NCBI RefSeq assembly: GCF_003865375.1
Contig: NZ_RQVS01000007.1
Coordinates: 62,001 to 126,000 of the forward strand
Source: Gulosibacter macacae
GTDB taxonomy: Bacteria; Actinomycetota; Actinomycetes; Actinomycetales; Microbacteriaceae
DNA: 64,000 nucleotides
Direction of reading: 5' to 3'
Part shown: one piece after another, positions 62,810-64,000 of the stretch
How the letters are laid out: the number at the start of each line of letters is the position of its first letter
Numbering within the stretch: the stretch's first letter is position 1
Made by a program: the position numbers and the translations under genes
Notes under the pieces: model-generated
The model's database searches: none
Told to the model about the DNA's origin: nothing
The model's input: only the letters and a program-made list of their open reading frames with translations

Positions 62810-62846
62810 AAAGCGGGGCGACACCTGAAAGGTGCCGCCCCGCTTT
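62810..62846. terminator. Two-way terminator between permease and aminotransferase genes
   Basis: AAAGCGGGGCGACACCT and AGGTGCCGCCCCGCTTT pair at 16 of 17 positions around GAA. On the minus strand it is 11 bases after the aminotransferase stop and is followed by TGTTTGC. On the plus strand it closes the GntR-ABC operon. Confidence 0.8.
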
Positions 62847-62857
62847 GTTGCGTGAGA

Positions 62858-64000
62858 CTACGCGCGCAGCGCCGCTGCGAGCTCGTCGAACGCCGAGACG
62901 TAGGCGTCGATCGCCGCGTCGTCGTGGGTGACCGAGAGGGTCCACTCTTCTTCACGACCCGGGGTCATGAAGATGCCGCGGTTCATGTTGAACAGCCACG
63001 CGAGGTCGGCGAGGGGGCCACCGGTGCGGGCGTTTGCCATGTACGACTCGTAGTCGACGACCTTGTTCTCGCTGAACACGACGCAGCCCTTCGAACCGAT
63101 ACCGACCGTGTAGGCGGTGAGGTCGTAGCGCTTGATGACGTCGTCGCAACCAGCGAGGATGCGGTCGTTGAGGTACGCGAGGTGCGCGTAGGCGTCGTCG
63201 GTCATGACTTCCTGCAGCGACGCGCGAGCGGCCGCGAGGGTGAACGGGTTGCCGTTGTAGGTACCGACCTGGTAAACCGTGCCGTCCTCAACGATCTTCG
63301 AGAGCTCTTCGGTCATACCGATGGCACCGGCCGGGAGGCCGCCACCGAGCGCCTTGGCGAGGGTGACCATGTCAGGCTTCACGCCGAACTTCTCAGTCGC
63401 GCCGCCGGGAGCGATGCAGATACCGGTCTTGACCTCATCGAAGATGAGCACGATGCCGTACTTCTTGGTGATCTCGCGAACAGCCTCGAGGTAGCCGGGC
63501 TCGGGGAGCACGACGCCGAGGTTCATCATCGCGGCTTCCATGATGACGACTGCGGGCAGGCGACCCTCGGCCTCGAGGGCCTGGATGCGCTTCTCCATCG
63601 TCTCAGCGTCGTTGAACGGCACGGCGACGGTCATGTCAACGGTGGCCTGCGGCACGCCGGCGCCGTAGGCGATCGAGGCGTAGTTGTCGCGCGGGCCGAT
63701 TTCCTGCTCGTCGATCCAGCCGATGTCGACCATGACGGTGTCGTGGTGACCGTGGTACGAACCGAAGATCTTCATCACGGTGTCGCGGCCGGTGTAGGCA
63801 CGGGCGATGCGGATCGCATCCATCGTGGCTTCCGAACCCGAGTTGGTGTAGCGCCACTTCGGCAGGCCGAAGCGCTTGGCTAGCTCGTCACCGACGACGA
63901 TGGCGTCTTCGGTCGGAGCGGCGAAGTGCGTACCCATCGGGTAGCGCGCCTCGAGTGCCTTGCCGATGGCGGGGTGTGCGTGACCCTGCACCATCGAGCC
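62858..64000 (-). CDS. Class III aminotransferase, glutamate-1-semialdehyde aminomutase-like (5' end outside window)
   Basis: 381 codons are visible; the frame is open to the right edge, reading GSMVQGHAHPAIGKALE, so the start is outside. PLP enzyme: YTNSGSEATMDAIRIARAYT, GSYHGHHDTV, IFDEVKTGI (Asp at pyridine N) and TLAKALGGGLPAGAIG with the PLP Lys. Resembles glutamate-1-semialdehyde 2,1-aminomutase and related aminotransferases. With no hem genes in view, true HemL identity is unsure; another amino-group transfer is as likely. Confidence 0.87.
   Translation of the reverse strand, partial: GSMVQGHAHPAIGKALEARYPMGTHFAAPTEDAIVVGDELAKRFGLPKWRYTNSGSEATMDAIRIARAYTGRDTVMKIFGSYHGHHDTVMVDIGWIDEQEIGPRDNYASIAYGAGVPQATVDMTVAVPFNDAETMEKRIQALEAEGRLPAVVIMEAAMMNLGVVLPEPGYLEAVREITKKYGIVLIFDEVKTGICIAPGGATEKFGVKPDMVTLAKALGGGLPAGAIGMTEELSKIVEDGTVYQVGTYNGNPFTLAAARASLQEVMTDDAYAHLAYLNDRILAGCDDVIKRYDLTAYTVGIGSKGCVVFSENKVVDYESYMANARTGGPLADLAWLFNMNRGIFMTPGREEEWTLSVTHDDAAIDAYVSAFDELAAALRA

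Overview
The window comes from a high-GC Gram-positive actinobacterium, most likely a member of the Microbacteriaceae or a close Micrococcales relative. This rests on a WhiB-type regulator beside phosphomannose isomerase, an actinobacterial acyl-CoA carboxylase with its small epsilon subunit, an LCP polysaccharide-to-peptidoglycan ligase, and many GTG/TTG starts with 4-base stop/start overlaps. The genus call is inference; no rRNA or tRNA gene was seen.

Layout. 1-4.8 kb (minus): a large membrane GT2 glycosyltransferase cut by the window edge, whiB, manA. 4.9-6.1 kb: an acyl-CoA dehydrogenase. 6.1-41.4 kb: a large surface-polysaccharide block. It holds a galE/DUF2304/GT2 operon, an O-antigen-ligase-like protein, a DUF2142 membrane protein, a secreted-protein operon (lipoprotein, 700-residue four-repeat exoprotein, membrane-anchored protein), a WbsX/rhamnan-F unit, the Wzm/Wzt ABC exporter, several GTs, a CWB2-VanY carboxypeptidase, rmlA/rmlC, three SGNH-type acyltransferase relatives, a GT2-GT4 fusion, rmlB/rmlD/GT4 and an LCP protein. 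41.5-64 kb: housekeeping genes, namely VOC protein, purE/purK, GtrA, PH-domain protein, birA, accD/accE, a TrmA-like methyltransferase, maf, a lipoprotein, a heterodimeric ABC exporter, RNase HI, an MFS transporter, accA (biotin carboxylase-BCCP), a GntR/ABC operon whose ATPase gene has an in-frame stop, and an aminotransferase cut by the right edge.

How they work together. RmlABCD make dTDP-rhamnose, GalE supplies UDP-galactose, ManA feeds mannose metabolism, the GTs build a rhamnose-containing glycan, Wzm/Wzt export it, the acyltransferases decorate it and the LCP protein probably attaches it to peptidoglycan. BirA biotinylates the BCCP domain of AccA, which works with AccD/AccE.

Oddities. 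Much of the polysaccharide block looks less GC-rich than its flanks. Intergenic spaces carry several families of long inverted repeats. One family also lies inside the GT2-GT4 gene, where it forms decapeptide repeats that link the two enzyme domains.
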